NCBI GenBank assembly: GCA_030704615.1
Contig: CM060732.1
Span: forward strand, 60,741,053 to 60,805,052
DNA: 64,000 bases
Origin: Takakia lepidozioides
Taxonomy: Eukaryota > Streptophyta > Takakiopsida > Takakiales > Takakiaceae
Reading direction: 5' to 3'
In this document: one piece after another, positions 1 through 13,165 of the stretch
Layout of the letters: every line of letters begins with the position of its first letter
Numbering within the stretch: the first letter of the stretch is position 1
Notes under the pieces: generated by a model
What the model saw: only the letters and a program-made list of their open reading frames with translations
What the model was told of the DNA's origin: nothing
Database searches by the model: none
Program-made: the position numbers and the translations under genes

Positions 1-615
1 AAGGAGTTGTTGTGAGGGGTAGCGGATCATGTGGTTATGCGGGAGAATGTTGCTCTACAAGCGCGCTGTAGCGATAGTAAAGAGACACCATAATTTACGC
101 TTCCTTGGGGAGGCGTCATATATTATTATGCGGGAGTGGGACGAAATTTGGTGAGGGTCACTATTTTAGGGACGCACGATCCCGTCCAAAATTGGCGGCC
201 GCGCCATTTCGAAGATAGAGCGCCAAAAAACCCTGCTGTTGGTCATGCTCTAATAAACTTTTTTTTTTTTTTTTTTTTCTTAAAGAAAAGGGGGATTGTA
301 GCCCTGATCAATTTTATTGTAAATTGTTTTTGGTGGGCATGAAGCCCTTAGGCCCCGGCCGCACCGCGCTGCTAGCGTAGAACACCTGCTAACGGCTTAG
401 CAGGCCCGTTTTCATGATAGCTACTCCAACTAACATTATCGCTGCCGCACTGAAAAATTACCGTAACAAATGTTAGCGCAAAATTTTAGTCTTAAGCCAT
501 CGTTCGCTGCCCGTGCCCGTTTTCCCTCGCCACGTCTGCTCGCCAGTTTTCCTGGCTCTCCTCCTTCATCTACGCCATAGCCAAGGTTAACCGGTTTGCT
601 CTTTGCATTGGCAGG
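1..615. other. Intergenic, no gene recognised
   Basis: I see no credible coding exon here. The stretch holds a 20-base T run (259-278) and a GC-rich patch around 185-400 with NotI-like gcggccgc and repeated gctagc/gttagc words. A similar patch occurs at 1410-1470, on the other side of the ascorbate peroxidase remnant, so both may belong to one degenerate repeat or transposon. That link is only an impression from shared short words. Confidence 0.4.
259..278. repeat. Poly-T run (20 T)
   Basis: An uninterrupted run of 20 T, read directly. It could be the remnant of a retroposon tail on the minus strand; nothing else supports that. Confidence 0.9.
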
Positions 616-619
616 CCAG

Positions 620-1195
620 CGATCAGTAGAATACTTGGGCTTCGGCGTAGTCCTTGAAAAAGGTTGTCTCGTCTAGGGCATACTTCTCTGCATAGGTTCT
701 GAAGTCTGGGTCATCAAAGAGGACGGCATCAATGGGTAGAACCAATAAGTCCTCGTCTTTCTTCTCCTTGATCTCTCTTAAGTATGAGTTGTCAAACTTG
801 AGCTATTCTGGTGTCCATGAACTACATCCAGGCAATCCAGGCCCGTCTTTTGTATACTTGGTGACAGGTTTCTCCCAACAACTACCCTCAGGCCGCGAGC
901 GTCCCACTGTGTGCGCACCTGACAAAGCCACAATCTCCCTATCACCTACGCCCATTCGATAGAACACATTGCGAAGATGGGATGTAGGACTTGGAGGACC
1001 GGCGTCAGGTAGATTACCCTCTTTGATACAATCTTCATGAGGTCCAGATGTATCAATATGTCCGTACTTCATTAATTTTCGGGGCCCCTGCATCCTCAAT
1101 GGCAGTGGCGCTTGCAAGCTGGAAAAGATCTGCATCTGGGAAACTTCTTTTTCACTGGCTCAAGCAGCTTCCTTCTCTTTGAACCCAATGGCAGT
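620..1195 (-). pseudogene. Ascorbate peroxidase processed pseudogene (fragment)
   Basis: On the minus strand this reads as the C-terminal half of a plant class I heme peroxidase, ascorbate peroxidase, which reduces H2O2 with ascorbate. Recognisable pieces in order are [23 protein letters not shown] (another frame), [40 protein letters not shown] (with the proximal-heme histidine), YTKDGPG, a stop where APX has EWLKFDNSY, then [14 protein letters not shown] and FFKDYAEA. The copy is broken by at least one frameshift near 1080, a probable second one near 1125, and an in-frame TAG replacing Trp near 812. It runs through several positions that are normally exon boundaries without an intron, as expected of a retrocopy. 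Both ends of the gene are missing: the distal-histidine N-terminal half and the last residues. The family call is confident; which APX isoform it came from is not clear. Confidence 0.88.
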
Positions 1196-1199
1196 GAGC

Positions 1200-1850
1200 A
1201 AGAGGAACTACGAAGCAGCGCGAGAGAGGGAACGCGAAGGAGAAGGAGAGGCGAAAATGGCGAAACTGCAAAATGGCCTGGGCAGCTGCCCGAAAACGGC
1301 GCGCCAGTTTAGATTTTGCACTAGGGGGGGAGGTACTGCTAAAAGTCGCCATAAACTATGAAGGATTAGTTAATAGTAGATAACAATAGTTAGGGCTAAA
1401 ACATTTAAAGCAGGCCAGTGCGGCCGCACTTTTGCAGTTAGCAGTAGTTAGGCACTAGCCTAACATACGTTAGCAATTATACAAATTATTTGGGATTATT
1501 CAGGGAACAAGTTAAAGTTTCAGGGCTACTTCCTTCTTGCACAAAATAAAAAAATAAAAAATCTTTCCCCGCTTGAAAACATCATCCTGTACAATTGATG
1601 ACTCTACCGTAGCCGCGGCCCTGAGTAGCTTCAATGAACTTTATAAAAACAAAAACTTAAATAGTTAAATTGAATGATTTAGTTCATACTGGATGACGAT
1701 GTATACAAGCCATGGATGAATAAAGTGGTCAAAGTGGGATAATTGGTGATGATTTATTGACGTAGTCTCGTAGGCACATCCAGCGAAAGAAGTCTACAGA
1801 ATTTGCATGAGAGAGAAAGAGAGAGAGAGAGAGGTAAGTGAAGGAAAGAG
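1200..1850. other. Intergenic with 5' leader of RFT1
   Basis: No coding exon was recognised. A (GA)n run at about 1808-1833 ends directly at a gtaagtg word, which looks like a splice donor. This could be the 5' untranslated exon of the gene that follows; if that donor is used, the ATG proposed at 1851 would fall inside an intron. Confidence 0.4.
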
Positions 1851-4800
1851 ATGGCAGGCAGCAAGGATGAAGAGCACAAGCCTGGTGCACGCGAGGGCTC
1901 CATGCTCTTTCACACGTTTTGGCATTTAATGTGTATTCTCCTTAACTCTCTCGGTTTTCCCATTTCCACACTCGTCACAGGTTTCTGCCATGTAGATTGT
2001 CGGATATCTTGCTTGCTAGCATCGCTGCTCTGTTTCTCTGCAGTGTCCGCATTATCTGTATATGTGGCATATACAATTCGGTTCAATTTTCAGTTCTGGT
2101 AAACTGATGTGAATATTGTATGCCGTGCATGCCACTTTGGTTTAACGATTATTAGGGTTGGTTTCTCGCGTGTGCGATCAGAATTTTTGTTTATATCAAT
2201 TTCAAACTAAGCACTTAGAGATTTTACTCCACACCTCCTTGGCAGTTGCGAGAGGGAGTCTCAACACTGACATAGTATCAAATATGTTGACTGCAGTTAA
2301 AATCTAGCTACATTTTGCACGTTTTTGAGTGGTGGATTAATACCAGGTTCTTCAAGAGAGGATGCGAAAAGTTAGGGAGTGCACACTTGAAAGACAGAAA
2401 ATGGGGGATTGGTGGGACCAGTGTCGCAGGTATCCTCACGGTTGATCTCCTTTGTACTGAATGTCTTGGTGGCACGTCGCCTCTCTCCTGAAGAATTCGG
2501 GGTATGCTTATGAACATCATATCACGTCTGCTTGCCACTTGGTTTTGAGCAGATGATTACTATTTATTGCAGTTTTCTTCTTTCTGGGAATGAGATCCCT
2601 GTCTCTATCTCCAAGACCGGCAGCAACCAAGGCATCTTCTATTGCCCTCACCATGAGTCTTGGCACAGAATTTTGCAAAGTATTGAATCAGGACCCTGGT
2701 GTTGATATGATCTGGCTGCTCATTCCACTAGTTATTACTCATCTATTGTCGCATTTTTTTGAAGGCTTCTTCTTTATCTGTCTGGTGCAGGTATCAGCTG
2801 TTCAGTTTCACCTCTTCACAACGACTGTGCTCTTCATCAGTCGGGAAGGATTTCGCAGAGGCTGCCTACGTGGGAATGTTGGGTATGGTCAGTTGCTCTC
2901 ATAGAATCGTTCCATATTTCTGCGTCATTCGTCCCATGTCAGTCACAAAGTCTATATCGTTCAATCACAACTTATAACAATCAACTACATCACTATTGCT
3001 TCTATGTTCTGTTTGTGAAGTGATGTCATTAATGTGGAGCACTGCAATGATCCATTGTGGGACACTAATGACCAATTGGGCCATTTTGTTGGTCCAGAAA
3101 AGTGAATTTGTTGTTGTTTGGTTTGGATTTATACTCAATGCTTGAAACTCTTTTGCTTGATTAGATAATGATCTGTAGTGCGTTGTTAACGCTGTTCAGT
3201 GTTTACAGACAGGGGGCCTCAGAAGCAGACGGTGCCTCAAGGATTTTGGCAGTAGCATGGCTTACGATGCCGGTGGGAGTGGTCCTTTCATTGACATCAT
3301 GTGCAGTTGTCATCCATTGGCAAGGCCTTGATTTCTCCCAAGACTACGCGCGTTCTATTGCGGTGCTCGGTAAGCATTTCATCTGAATTCGCTTCTTTAT
3401 GACAATTATATGCAATGGGATTGCAGGTTAGAGCTAGGCCTCAGTATTAACATGCTTTCGATCTGTGTCCCCAGCATTGGAATGTGGCCTAGGAATTAGA
3501 CAACTTTCATGTTTACCCAAAGAATGTACTCATGACTCTCCATGTAAAGGTTGGAATGACGGCACTGTCCCAGTGGGAAACCATCCCAGAACTAGTGGCT
3601 ATTTCTTGCCTTCATAGTTTTCTGCCTCTGTTTATCCTTTTTGCTTTCTCATAAAGTTGATCTTGGGCCTTACCCTTTCCATCTCATAAATTAAAATAGT
3701 GTAAATAAACTTACAAAACATGTTTATATGTCTGTGGGAGGCCGAAAGGGCCAAGAGAGAACAAATAGATTGGAGAACCACAGAAACTGAGCAGTATATT
3801 AAAATACAGAGAGAATGAGACTTTATAACAGGGCCCGGGCAGATGGGACAACAGTACATAAAGAGAAGGGGGGGCAGAGGGTGGGTTCACCGCTTATCAT
3901 CACTTCGTCTTCATGCTGTAACAGAGTAACTGCTAATGGTAATCTTATGTATAATGACTGGCTCTATGAGGAAGGTCGCCTCTGCAGGATTTTGCGGCAA
4001 ATAATTAAATCAACTTGTTTTTTGTTTTATGGGAGGAATAGAACAGGGATCGCAGCGGTGCTGGAGATAGGGAGTGAGCCTTTATACATTCTAGGCCAGC
4101 ACTTGCTGCTGCTGCGGTTGCGAGTGGGCATCGAAGCTGTGGCCACACTAGCACGATGCAGTGTCACTTACCTTCTCCTTGTTCGCGGCATTGGACTGGT
4201 GCTCTCTCACTATCTCTTTCTGTCTTTGTTTTTCTGTGGTTTCTTTTGTTCTATTGATGTCCCATGGGCCCTCATGGTCCTCATGGGGAGTTATAAAGCA
4301 GCTTCCTTCTCTCTACTGAAGTGTAGAAGTGGACGGCCTACCCTCTATAATGGTAAGTTAACCCAGGTGAGGACAAGGGAAACCTTGTGCTTGCTTGGTA
4401 GGGCTGATGGTCGAGACTGTATACATTCCCTAATGGAGTGTAACACTATATTTTCTGCATGAGAGGCCCTCTTTGAAAGCATTAAAAGACTTTCATTGCT
4501 TCTCTATGTGCTCAGTTTGAGAAATGTGGGACAAGGCTGGAAGCTGGGACCCTCCTTGGGTCTCAGTTTCCGGGTTGAGCAGTGGAATCAGATGGATGCT
4601 ATGGTTAGGAGCTTCCTTGGCTGGGAAGGTCTTAATTGACTGTATTCCCTTGCATACATTCCTTAACTGGAGTGAGCCTGTAGTGATGGTGCAGTCTGTG
4701 ACTGCAAAGCTACAACAAGCATAAACTCCATCTGCCACTGGATCAAAAGCATCTCTTCGGTTTTTGAGACTTGATGCTTAAGTCATTACTAATAATTTGT

Positions 4801-7800
4801 CTTGCTGAATGTGACATGTTCTAGTTCATGGTTGCTGTAGGGTGGAGGGCTGGTGTTTGCTTATGCTCAATTAGCGTATGGGGCATGCTTGCTCCTTGGT
4901 TACTGGTCCTACTTTCTTCTATTCAGTAATCCCCAAGCTCAAGATCCATACAGCGAAGCAAAACCTGTTTCTCAACTTTTTCCCTTCAGGTAATGTCCCT
5001 TCTCTCCTTCATTGCCGTGCTTATGCGTAAACTGAGCACTGTCATGAACATTTATCCCTTTAGCTCACATCTCACATGTCAGCAGTCTGCAAGGGGTACT
5101 TTTTGAGCACCAGGGGGGTTACATCCACTAGTAAGGTTTACTGTCGTTTGGGCACCTTCTCAACTATCGTTAACCAGGTCTTCGCTAGAGGGTTCCCACC
5201 CACGAAAGGAGGCAGTAGCTGTTAGGTGAAGTGGCTCTCAGTTATGCCAGTTGTGGCTGGCATCTTCTCTCTCTACTATAGGTTTATTTTGCATTGAACA
5301 TCTGACAGTTGAATCGGGTTCCAGCATGAGTAGAATATGTCCTCTAAATACAGCAGGTGCACTTACGTTGCACTTGATTTGTGAAAAAGCTGTTATTTCG
5401 CTTGAGGGTGCAGAAAGCAGAGGGGGAGACCAGTGCTTGATCGTGTGCTTGTCAATCTATGTGCGATGTTCACGTTTCAGTCACTGCAGAAGCTGGTGCT
5501 CCAAGAAGGGGAGAAGTTTGTGCTTGTGCTGCTTGACACACCCTACAATCAGGGTGTCTATGGACTGGTTGATAAACTAGGCAGGGCCTCTTCTTGTTGC
5601 TTCATCTAGTTGTATTCATATCTCACTCTCGCTTCTTTTTGTGGTTGTCTACTACTGTCTATTCTCACTCAAGACTGCCAGATACAGTGGCTTTGTTTCT
5701 GCACACACAGATATTCACATATAAGATCCATGGCAAGTTCAAAGAGCTGATGGTACAAGAATCTAAGTAAACCATGTGGGTGGGAGGGCAGGCAGCTTAG
5801 TGGTGCGGTCACTCTTCCAACCGTTTGAGGAGAGTGCCTTCACTATGTTTGCCAAGGCAGCATCCACTGCAGCTGATGAAGGTATTTTCTTTGTTCGCTT
5901 CCAAAATCTGAAGCCCCAATCCAAGTGCGGCATAATTATCTTTGGTGGTGCCACAACATTGCCTTTCGCATCAGAATATGTATATATACACCTGTAGATT
6001 AATTAATTATACAACGAGCATTGTTGAGTTAATAACAAAATGTGTCATAGGATGCACCTCTAAGCAACATCGGATACTTCTATTCAAGAGGATGTCGAAG
6101 AGTTTCAGGTTGTTATTTGTATGGGTGGCGACAGACAGGCCTGCCAGTCATAAACGTGGGATTGAGCGCATTCTGTTGGTCGCAATGAAGCTTGTCAATC
6201 TGATTGGTAAGTCAACCCTTGTCACATAGCCTGCTATAGGCTATAAAAAATTTGGGTGATGACTATCCGAGGCACCATATGACCCCCTTTGTAGCAAAGT
6301 CAGTTTTTGTCTTTGAATGATTTCAGGATATAGGGTGGTCAATGGAAGGTACCTGTGTTTCCTCTTCATAGTAGGTGTTCCTGGTTCTGTGTTACTGTGG
6401 GCAAGAGACCGAGTGTTATTGAACGCATGTGTATGGTTGTGATGTGCCCCTCAACCCAGGCTGTTTAGAGGGTTGTTGAGGAAGTAGGGGAGGGAGATGG
6501 AGAGATACGGCATGTTTGGTTTTGAAAATGCAGGATTGGTGTTTTCTCACAGAAAGTGATACATACTGTCTACTTTGCTGCATTGACAAAGCCTGGATGG
6601 AAACAACGAGAGCTACACCAACAAAAGCAAAGATTAGACATGCTGGGGAGGGAACTGACGTGGGGATGGCCTACGCAGGGTTGGTGTTTGTCACTTTTGG
6701 TCCAAGCTACTCATACGTGCTGCTGCGTCTGCTCTATACAAGAAAGTTGAGCGACACTGATGCCCCTGCTGCCCTTGGTTGCTACTGCATCTATGTGCTG
6801 GCTCTTGCATTGAATGGTATGCCCTCACGAGAGGCCTGCCTTCCTTTGAGGCCACCGCCCTGACGCTAGAGATTGTTCTTTTTTCTCTTGCTCTCTCCAC
6901 CCTGCTGTGTCTCATGAGCTCTTTCTGGGCCTCCCATGATTGCAATGGGGTTTCTGCTCTCACTAGTGCTGAAGTTAAAATCAGATCTTTTATTATGATC
7001 TCAATGCCAGCCTTGCTTCAATACCCAGTACCCTTTGACTTGAGCTCTGTGCCAGTTAGAGTGAGTGCACTTGTGAGAGAGATCTTCACGTGGGCTGGAT
7101 CTAACTTTCATCTCAGTCTTGCGAAGAGCCTTTGAAATGTGTTGTGGAGTTGAAACACTAATTTATATCTTGAATGATAATGCCGTAGGTACAACGGAAG
7201 CATTCCTACATGCAGTGGTGACCAAGGCACAGCTTGCATGGTCCAATGCATGGCTCGTTGTATTTTCAGTCATCTACATGTGCAGCAGTGTTGTGCTGAT
7301 TCGAGCTGCTCCATCAACAGGCCTTATTCTGGCAAATACCATCAGTATCCATCATTCACTGCTATGAATCTGGTCTACTTGGCTTTGGGATTTCCCTATC
7401 TATAAGGTCAGCTTGGGGTTTTGCATCTTTTCTTATCTTCATCTGATGGCTGGGTGTCACAACTCCAGGCAGACAAAATCTGAAGGTTAGTGAGTATTTT
7501 CCAGTATGTTGTGAACTTTGGTCATCTAAGCCAATTTACAGCTTCATGGGAGTTCTGCTACAGGTCATTTCTCATCTTCACTGCAAATGGGATATCCTTG
7601 TGCCCACCCATGGTGGCAATGGAGACCCATATGGAGGGACATCAGAGCAGGATGTAGGAAGGAAAATGACTGCAGAGTATGGTTGCAGAAATAGCTAGAG
7701 CAATGGGCATCATCTGTTCAATCTCACATTGCATGTATTTGAGGTCTTAACTCCTCAAAGATATGGGAATGCGGATCATCTATTCAGTAACTTTCATCCG

Positions 7801-8977
7801 CCAATTCTTCAAGGTGGGTTAACCTGAGGGCCAAACTTTGTTTGTCGTGTGATTTTTGAGCATGCATGTATTTACGCCAGTGCTGTATACATATTCTTTG
7901 CAAACTTTGGAATGATTGATACTCACGTTTATGGTAACATCGCATGTGCTTTGCATGTGTTAGTGAGTGTAAGAGAGATTCACTCCATGGGTCAGCACAA
8001 TATGGTCTTGTCTCTCTTGGATCAAGAAAGGGAGCTAGTTGAAGCTTTTATAACGAAGAGTTTTCTTATACTTTGTGTGAATGAGCGAAAGAGATCTCTG
8101 CACAACGTACATTCTTATCTGTGTTTGATCAAGAAATGGAGAACAGCCACATATTGAAGCTTTTTTCTTCTCTTGTGGACGGTTGAGTGTCTTTGACAGG
8201 ATAGGCTCTGTATATGTACAATAGCAATCAAGAATTCTGAGAAGATTGTTTTTGCTCGTTCATTGGATAGCAGGATTCGCCAACATTCACCTTGTGGCAG
8301 GCAGTACCAAACTGGAGAGTGCTGGGGGTTCTTGCAGGCTCTGCGCTCATTACACATTATTCTGAGCTGAATGTGATGGATAGAGAGCTGTTCTTCACCT
8401 CAGCAGCCCTACATGTTGGCATTGGCATTGCTTGCCTTGCCATCGTGATCACAATTGTGTATCCTCCTGTCTTCTTTTTTGAGCTACGCGTTTGTGCATG
8501 TGTTATTTGGATTGTTGCATTGTGGTACGGGTAAATTTCTTGTTTGATTCACCGAATCAAGGCCCTGGCAAAGTAAATGTTCCAACACTGCATCTGATGT
8601 TCTGACACGCGCACTCTAGAAAAGGAGAAACACATAGTAATTAAGAGTTGTGTCCTAATTCACCGTCGCGTTGCCAGGTATATAAAACCCTCATGGGCCA
8701 GATGAGGAGTCTAGCCCAACAAGGTAATATGATACTCAACCCAATGGTTACAGGGTTATATCTGGTTTTTTTTGTAGATGTTGCTGTGGTTGCTTTGCCA
8801 GTCTTACTGCTAAAAGAAACTTGTCAGGGGAAGAAGACGCTAGAGAGAGACAGCAGTTTATACTTGACTAAGGTTTTCACCAGATACAAATACGAGAGAC
8901 CCTTCCTTCAAGAGCTGGCGAACTTTCGGAAAGGCAGGTTGCAAAGTGAATTAAAACTGGCTCTTCACCCTGATTAG
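1851..8977 (+). CDS. RFT1: RFT1-like ER lipid-linked oligosaccharide translocation protein
   Basis: RFT1 is a multi-spanning ER membrane protein of the N-glycosylation pathway, classically linked to flipping Man5GlcNAc2-PP-dolichol; its flippase activity is disputed. Exons: 1851-1884, 2398-2501, 2791-2877, 3213-3369, 4047-4198, 4841-4989, 5429-5580, 5792-5881, 6135-6206, 6679-6816, 7189-7344, 7761-7813, 8274-8456, 8873-8977. The sum is 1632 nt, 543 aa, close to the usual ~540. Family motifs are [130 protein letters not shown] and [10 protein letters not shown]. All phases join. The first exon ([11 protein letters not shown]) is the weak point, because a gtaagtg lies just upstream at 1834. Intron 7 appears to start with GC. 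Introns hold short repeats at 3815 and 4250. Confidence 0.93.
3815..3860 (-). repeat. Short dispersed repeat copy (ATTTC-tail family)
   Basis: Lies in RFT1 intron 3. The plus strand shows an actttataac word followed by a gggcccgggcagatgggac core, matching in reverse the 3' end of the repeat described at 19196-19252. Confidence 0.5.
4240..4306 (+). repeat. Short dispersed repeat copy (ATTTC-tail family)
   Basis: Sits immediately after RFT1 exon 5 (4047-4198). It reads ttcttttgttc, then gtcccatgggccctcatgg, then gttataaagca, in the same order as the copies near 18.0 and 19.2 kb but without the repeated ATTTC tail. Confidence 0.55.
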
Positions 8978-10290
8978 CAACATCCGGGGTGCTTGCAGGT
9001 CATCCTTAAGCCATAGCAAATTTGTTAGAAGCTGCCCTTGAAGACCAATTCATCTGAGAGTGAAGCAAAATGTGCTTCCCACTACACCCATTACTCATAC
9101 AGATTCTAAACTGTCATTTGAATTGCTACTTTGCCAGCTTACCATAAACCAGAGTTGATGTCAGCAAAGTTTGAGCATTTTTTAGCTGCATCCCTTCGGT
9201 GGTAGTGAGAGTTCTTGCTTATACCTGTGGAGCCCTGCACCAAGGGCTATGAGCTCGACCTCAATATACTGTGTCTGTCCACATTCGGAAGTGTAATGCA
9301 GAGTGTGATGCCTGCCTGAGAAATTCAATTCTGTGTCTGGTTGCCCTCATTTCTCACCACTTCCAGTCAATATGCTTCACTATTTATCAGTAGGCACACA
9401 GATAATCTATGTGCCACAGATTGTGTCTCAGACCACCAGGATGACGCAACAGTGGCACACCAATGTGACCAACAATTGTGCTGCCTGAACTGCTACAGAG
9501 AGGAAGCACGACAGTGTGGTCGCATCTGGTCATTAACATTGAGGGAGTAAACACCCATGTATCTCTTGGATGCAGCATAATTCCCTTTGATATGTGTGTG
9601 CAACAGAATGATGATGGCTCCAAGCATGTCATGAAAATGAATGGCAAGAGACAGAGATACAGTCAGAGAATTTTCTCCAGACCCTTGCATAGGGGCAGTG
9701 TAGATTCTTCTGGGAACTCATCATGGACAATTAGGAACCAGGATAACTCTGAAACACAAACAAAAGAATAAGACTGATCACATCTTCCTTCAGCTTCCCT
9801 GCAGGCTGCTATGGTATCATTACCAAGAGTCCGGGGCCTGGCATTCTCATAAACGCTTCCTTCAATTTATTCTGTACAGCACTTAACATCCTTATCGAAC
9901 ACAATCGGGGCGGAGAGACGAGAGAATGGGTTCTAAAAGTTGTCGCTATGAAATATACAGATCAAGTTTGCAGTGGGAAGGAGAAAAATAACTCCATGTA
10001 CGAATTACGTATTCCGGCCTGCATGCACACTATAGATGTCGAAAGGGTGATGAGGGAACGGAATGAATCGACATACAATCCGTCTACTGATAATTACTGA
10101 GCTCCATATGTGTTCAGGATCAACTAGTGCTGTTTCTGAATCACCCAGGCTTTCACAACTGCTTAAGAGTACTCCAGACGAGGTCCTGCTCGATGTTTTG
10201 AATATCTAGACCCTGAGTTCTGTAGATCAGAGATGAGCATGACGGTAACAATCCCGTACTTCCAAGAAAAATTTAAACTTGTACACCAAT
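8978..10290. other. Intergenic between convergent RFT1 and GMC genes
   Basis: Two genes end towards each other here. Short ORFs exist on both strands (for example 9341-9771) but none has a recognisable domain or good splice context. I see nothing beyond likely 3' untranslated sequence. Confidence 0.5.
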
Positions 10291-13165
10291 TCAGACTCCT
10301 GCCGCCGATCCCAGCCTCTCTCTCAGTATTTTGACGCCCATGTACCTGCGCGCATCAGAGCACCCAGTGGACTTTCAGCAATATTCTTGACTCCACTGGA
10401 ACCTAGATACAAACAGTGCAATCTAACGACAGCTTAAATTTGAGTAGATCGAGTAGTCAGCAGAGTTTAGAACAAGCATGTGCATGCGAATATGGGTTAG
10501 TGTACTCGATCTGGGTTTGTGGTAAAGTGCGAGCACACCTGCCAAGCATCATGACAGTCGCCTGGGGGTTGGTGCCTGGGGAGAAGTTGAAGGTGGATCC
10601 ATCAATCACACGCAACGAATCAATGCCCAACACGTGATAATCAGGGTCAACTACAGCTCCGACTTGGCAGCCACCATGGTAGTGCCAAATGGTGGTCACA
10701 GTATCACGACACCATTGCTGCACTGAAAGAGTGTCTTTGAGGTAGTCATCAGGATAGCGTTGCGGCCAAGTATGTTCAACAGCTGATTTCACAGGACGTA
10801 GAACATCAGGGACGGTGTCGTTAGTGTAGAGGAGGCCGGCAAAGGCCTTGGATTGGATGACCCTCTGAATCATCCGGACGCCTTCAGTGCAGACGTACAA
10901 ATCTCCAGGATGCTCGAAATAGTTGAATCGCACTGCAGGATTGTCGCTCACGTTGGTGGTGACAAGCTTCAACTCCCCTCTGGAAAGAGGCCCCCATGCC
11001 TTCTCTAAAAGAGTACCTCCATATAAAGCAACTTCGCGATGAGCTTCAGGTACCTTCATAACTGCCTGCCCAATCGCTTGGAGCCGTGGAGCTAACCCTG
11101 CTCCGACAGTCTGATTGGCAGGTGGAGCTGGATCGGTGCCCCCAGCGGCAGTAATGGGTAATATGCCTGCCCCGCCAATTTCCCCTCCGCCGGTTGCCGC
11201 CTCAATGAAACTGCCAAAGGGGGTGATGCCAACAACTTTTATCATAGAAATCTCGACGCGCTGATTCGTCATCACCCACATGGCGTTCATAGGGTTGTCA
11301 GACATTCCCTGTCCCACTGCCGGCTGCTCTATCAGCACTGGGATGTTTAAAGAGCGCAGATGCTTCGCAGGTCCAATCCCACTCAGCATGAGCAGCTGTG
11401 GGCTACCAATCGCCCCCGCTGACACAATCACCTCGCTCAGAGGGTTCCCATTCAAGTAAGCTGTGTGCTCTACTCCATTCAGATCTGTGTAGACGACTCC
11501 AACTGCCTTTGGTGGACTTCCTTTGGCGGCTGCACAAGTTCTCACACTTCAGTCTTGATCACTGGCGATGAGCAATCTTGAGAACTACCTAGGCTCCTGT
11601 GCCTCATCATTATACAGCTATTTCAATGTTCCCGAGGCCTCACACTCAATTGACCTGTAGATGATTCCCCTCCGATAGCTGATCCTCGAGTTTCTGAGGT
11701 CAACCTCTCTACACTCAATCTGAGCTCTAATCATTTGCGGAGAATTCAAGAAGTTACATACATATGTAGCAACTAGAGAGCTCTCACCTTTTTTAGACTT
11801 AGTAAATAGTAAGCGTTGAGTATTGGCCCAAAGAAGCAGGGAGATGTTTTCAGGGTGCGCATATTGGAGCAGATCAGCAGCTGTGTGACGGTGGCCTTCA
11901 CTGTCGAAAATTGAGCCGCCGATTTTGGTCCCAATGATGTGCTCATATGTGGCTCCATTGTATGGAGTGACACCCACCTCCAGCAGCCCATCCCTGGCTG
12001 CTGTCTGGAACGTCTTGATGTCAGGGTGATCAGCAACAACGGCTTCCACCCACGCGAATGACTCGTTTACTAGTACTCCATCCCAGCCCACGCTCGCCAC
12101 ATAGTCTGGACTGGCATGCGTGTAAAACCCAGCATTCAGGCAGCTCCCACCCCCTAGCACACGTGCTCTTGCATTCACCACGCCATCCTCTGATACGAAG
12201 CTGTTGGCGGCAGAAGTGGGGGTGTCGACGGCCAGGTCCTCTCCGAAGCCTCTCAGGTTACCAATCAAGGTATTTCCATAAGGCGCACCTACACCGAGAC
12301 CCCATATGACAGGCAACTGCGTGAGATAATTCTCTTAAACAGGAAAATCATATAGATCAGAATCAGTCCTTACTTACACCTGATTTAAAGATATAGTATG
12401 TTCACTTGTTCGAACCAGCTTCTGTAACCAACTATGTGCAGTTGCTGCAAAGTATTCTGAGCCAGCAACATTCTGAAGATCAGATAGACATAACATTGGA
12501 GTTGGTCGAAAAGTGAACACCTCCGCGTTCCAAGAGCAACACCCTGAAATTCTGGGAGAGAGTAGCAGCTAGAGGGCAACCTGCCGTGCCCCCACCCACG
12601 ATAATATAGTCGTAATCTGCGTTTATCACCGTTGATTCATTGGCATTCTTCATGAACGTGTACTTTGGATCTGCAACACAAAATATATCCAAATACATAC
12701 AACTCAGAACACAAATCAGATTACCGTCAATGCATCAGCTGTACGTTTGATAACTAGCAATGTTCAGACACCCAGCTGTGGCATGGTCTGTACATGATGC
12801 ACCACAAGTTTACTGTATCTGTGCAGGCCATGTAGAGAGACCTGTGTGTACATTGCATAGATTGCCGAACGTTTCAAGTCCAACTCTTGTCATATGCAAG
12901 GTTTAAGCAGCTTAGGGAGTTTTTCGAACGAAGAATATAGTACATCAGTACGTGTACCATGTGATTTTGCTGCAACATTCAAGTAGCTGATCAGCTGCAA
13001 AGAATCAGACTTCCTATTATAGATTACATAAGTACTTAATAGTTCAAGAATGTATATCTTTATACCTGTATTGAAGGACTTTGCAGCGCAAGCGAGCTCT
13101 AGCATGCCTAATAGTACTACACCGAGCATTGCGCACAAAGCTATGGACCGCACCATCTGATCCAT
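10291..13165 (-). CDS. GMC oxidoreductase, HOTHEAD / mandelonitrile lyase-like
   Basis: FAD-dependent GMC-family enzyme, in plants the HOTHEAD and hydroxynitrile-lyase-like group, secretory and often linked to cuticle or fatty-alcohol oxidation; the substrate cannot be read from sequence. Exons (minus): 13165-13066, 12670-12521, 12288-11788, 11529-10539, 10345-10291. The sum is 1797 nt, 598 aa, near the usual ~590, with all phases joining. An N-terminal hydrophobic signal peptide (about residues 1-28, ending LELACAA) is followed by the FAD dinucleotide-binding motif [14 protein letters not shown] (58-71). Then come GMC signature 1 ([19 protein letters not shown]), signature 2 ([16 protein letters not shown]), [10 protein letters not shown] with the catalytic histidine near 535, and [13 protein letters not shown] with the second active-site residue, Asn near 571. 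The last exon encodes [11 protein letters not shown], the family's usual ending. No damage was seen, so it is probably functional. Confidence 0.95.

Noticed and set aside
1317-1350. Second CACTA-type terminus (tactgctaaaag word)
   Set aside because: It shares 11 bases with the left end at 26363 but lacks the CACTA start at the right place and has no partner end.
3815-4462. 215-residue plus-strand ORF in RFT1
   Set aside because: Only the part 4047-4198 is coding (RFT1 exon). The rest is intron and a repeat copy that happens to be open.
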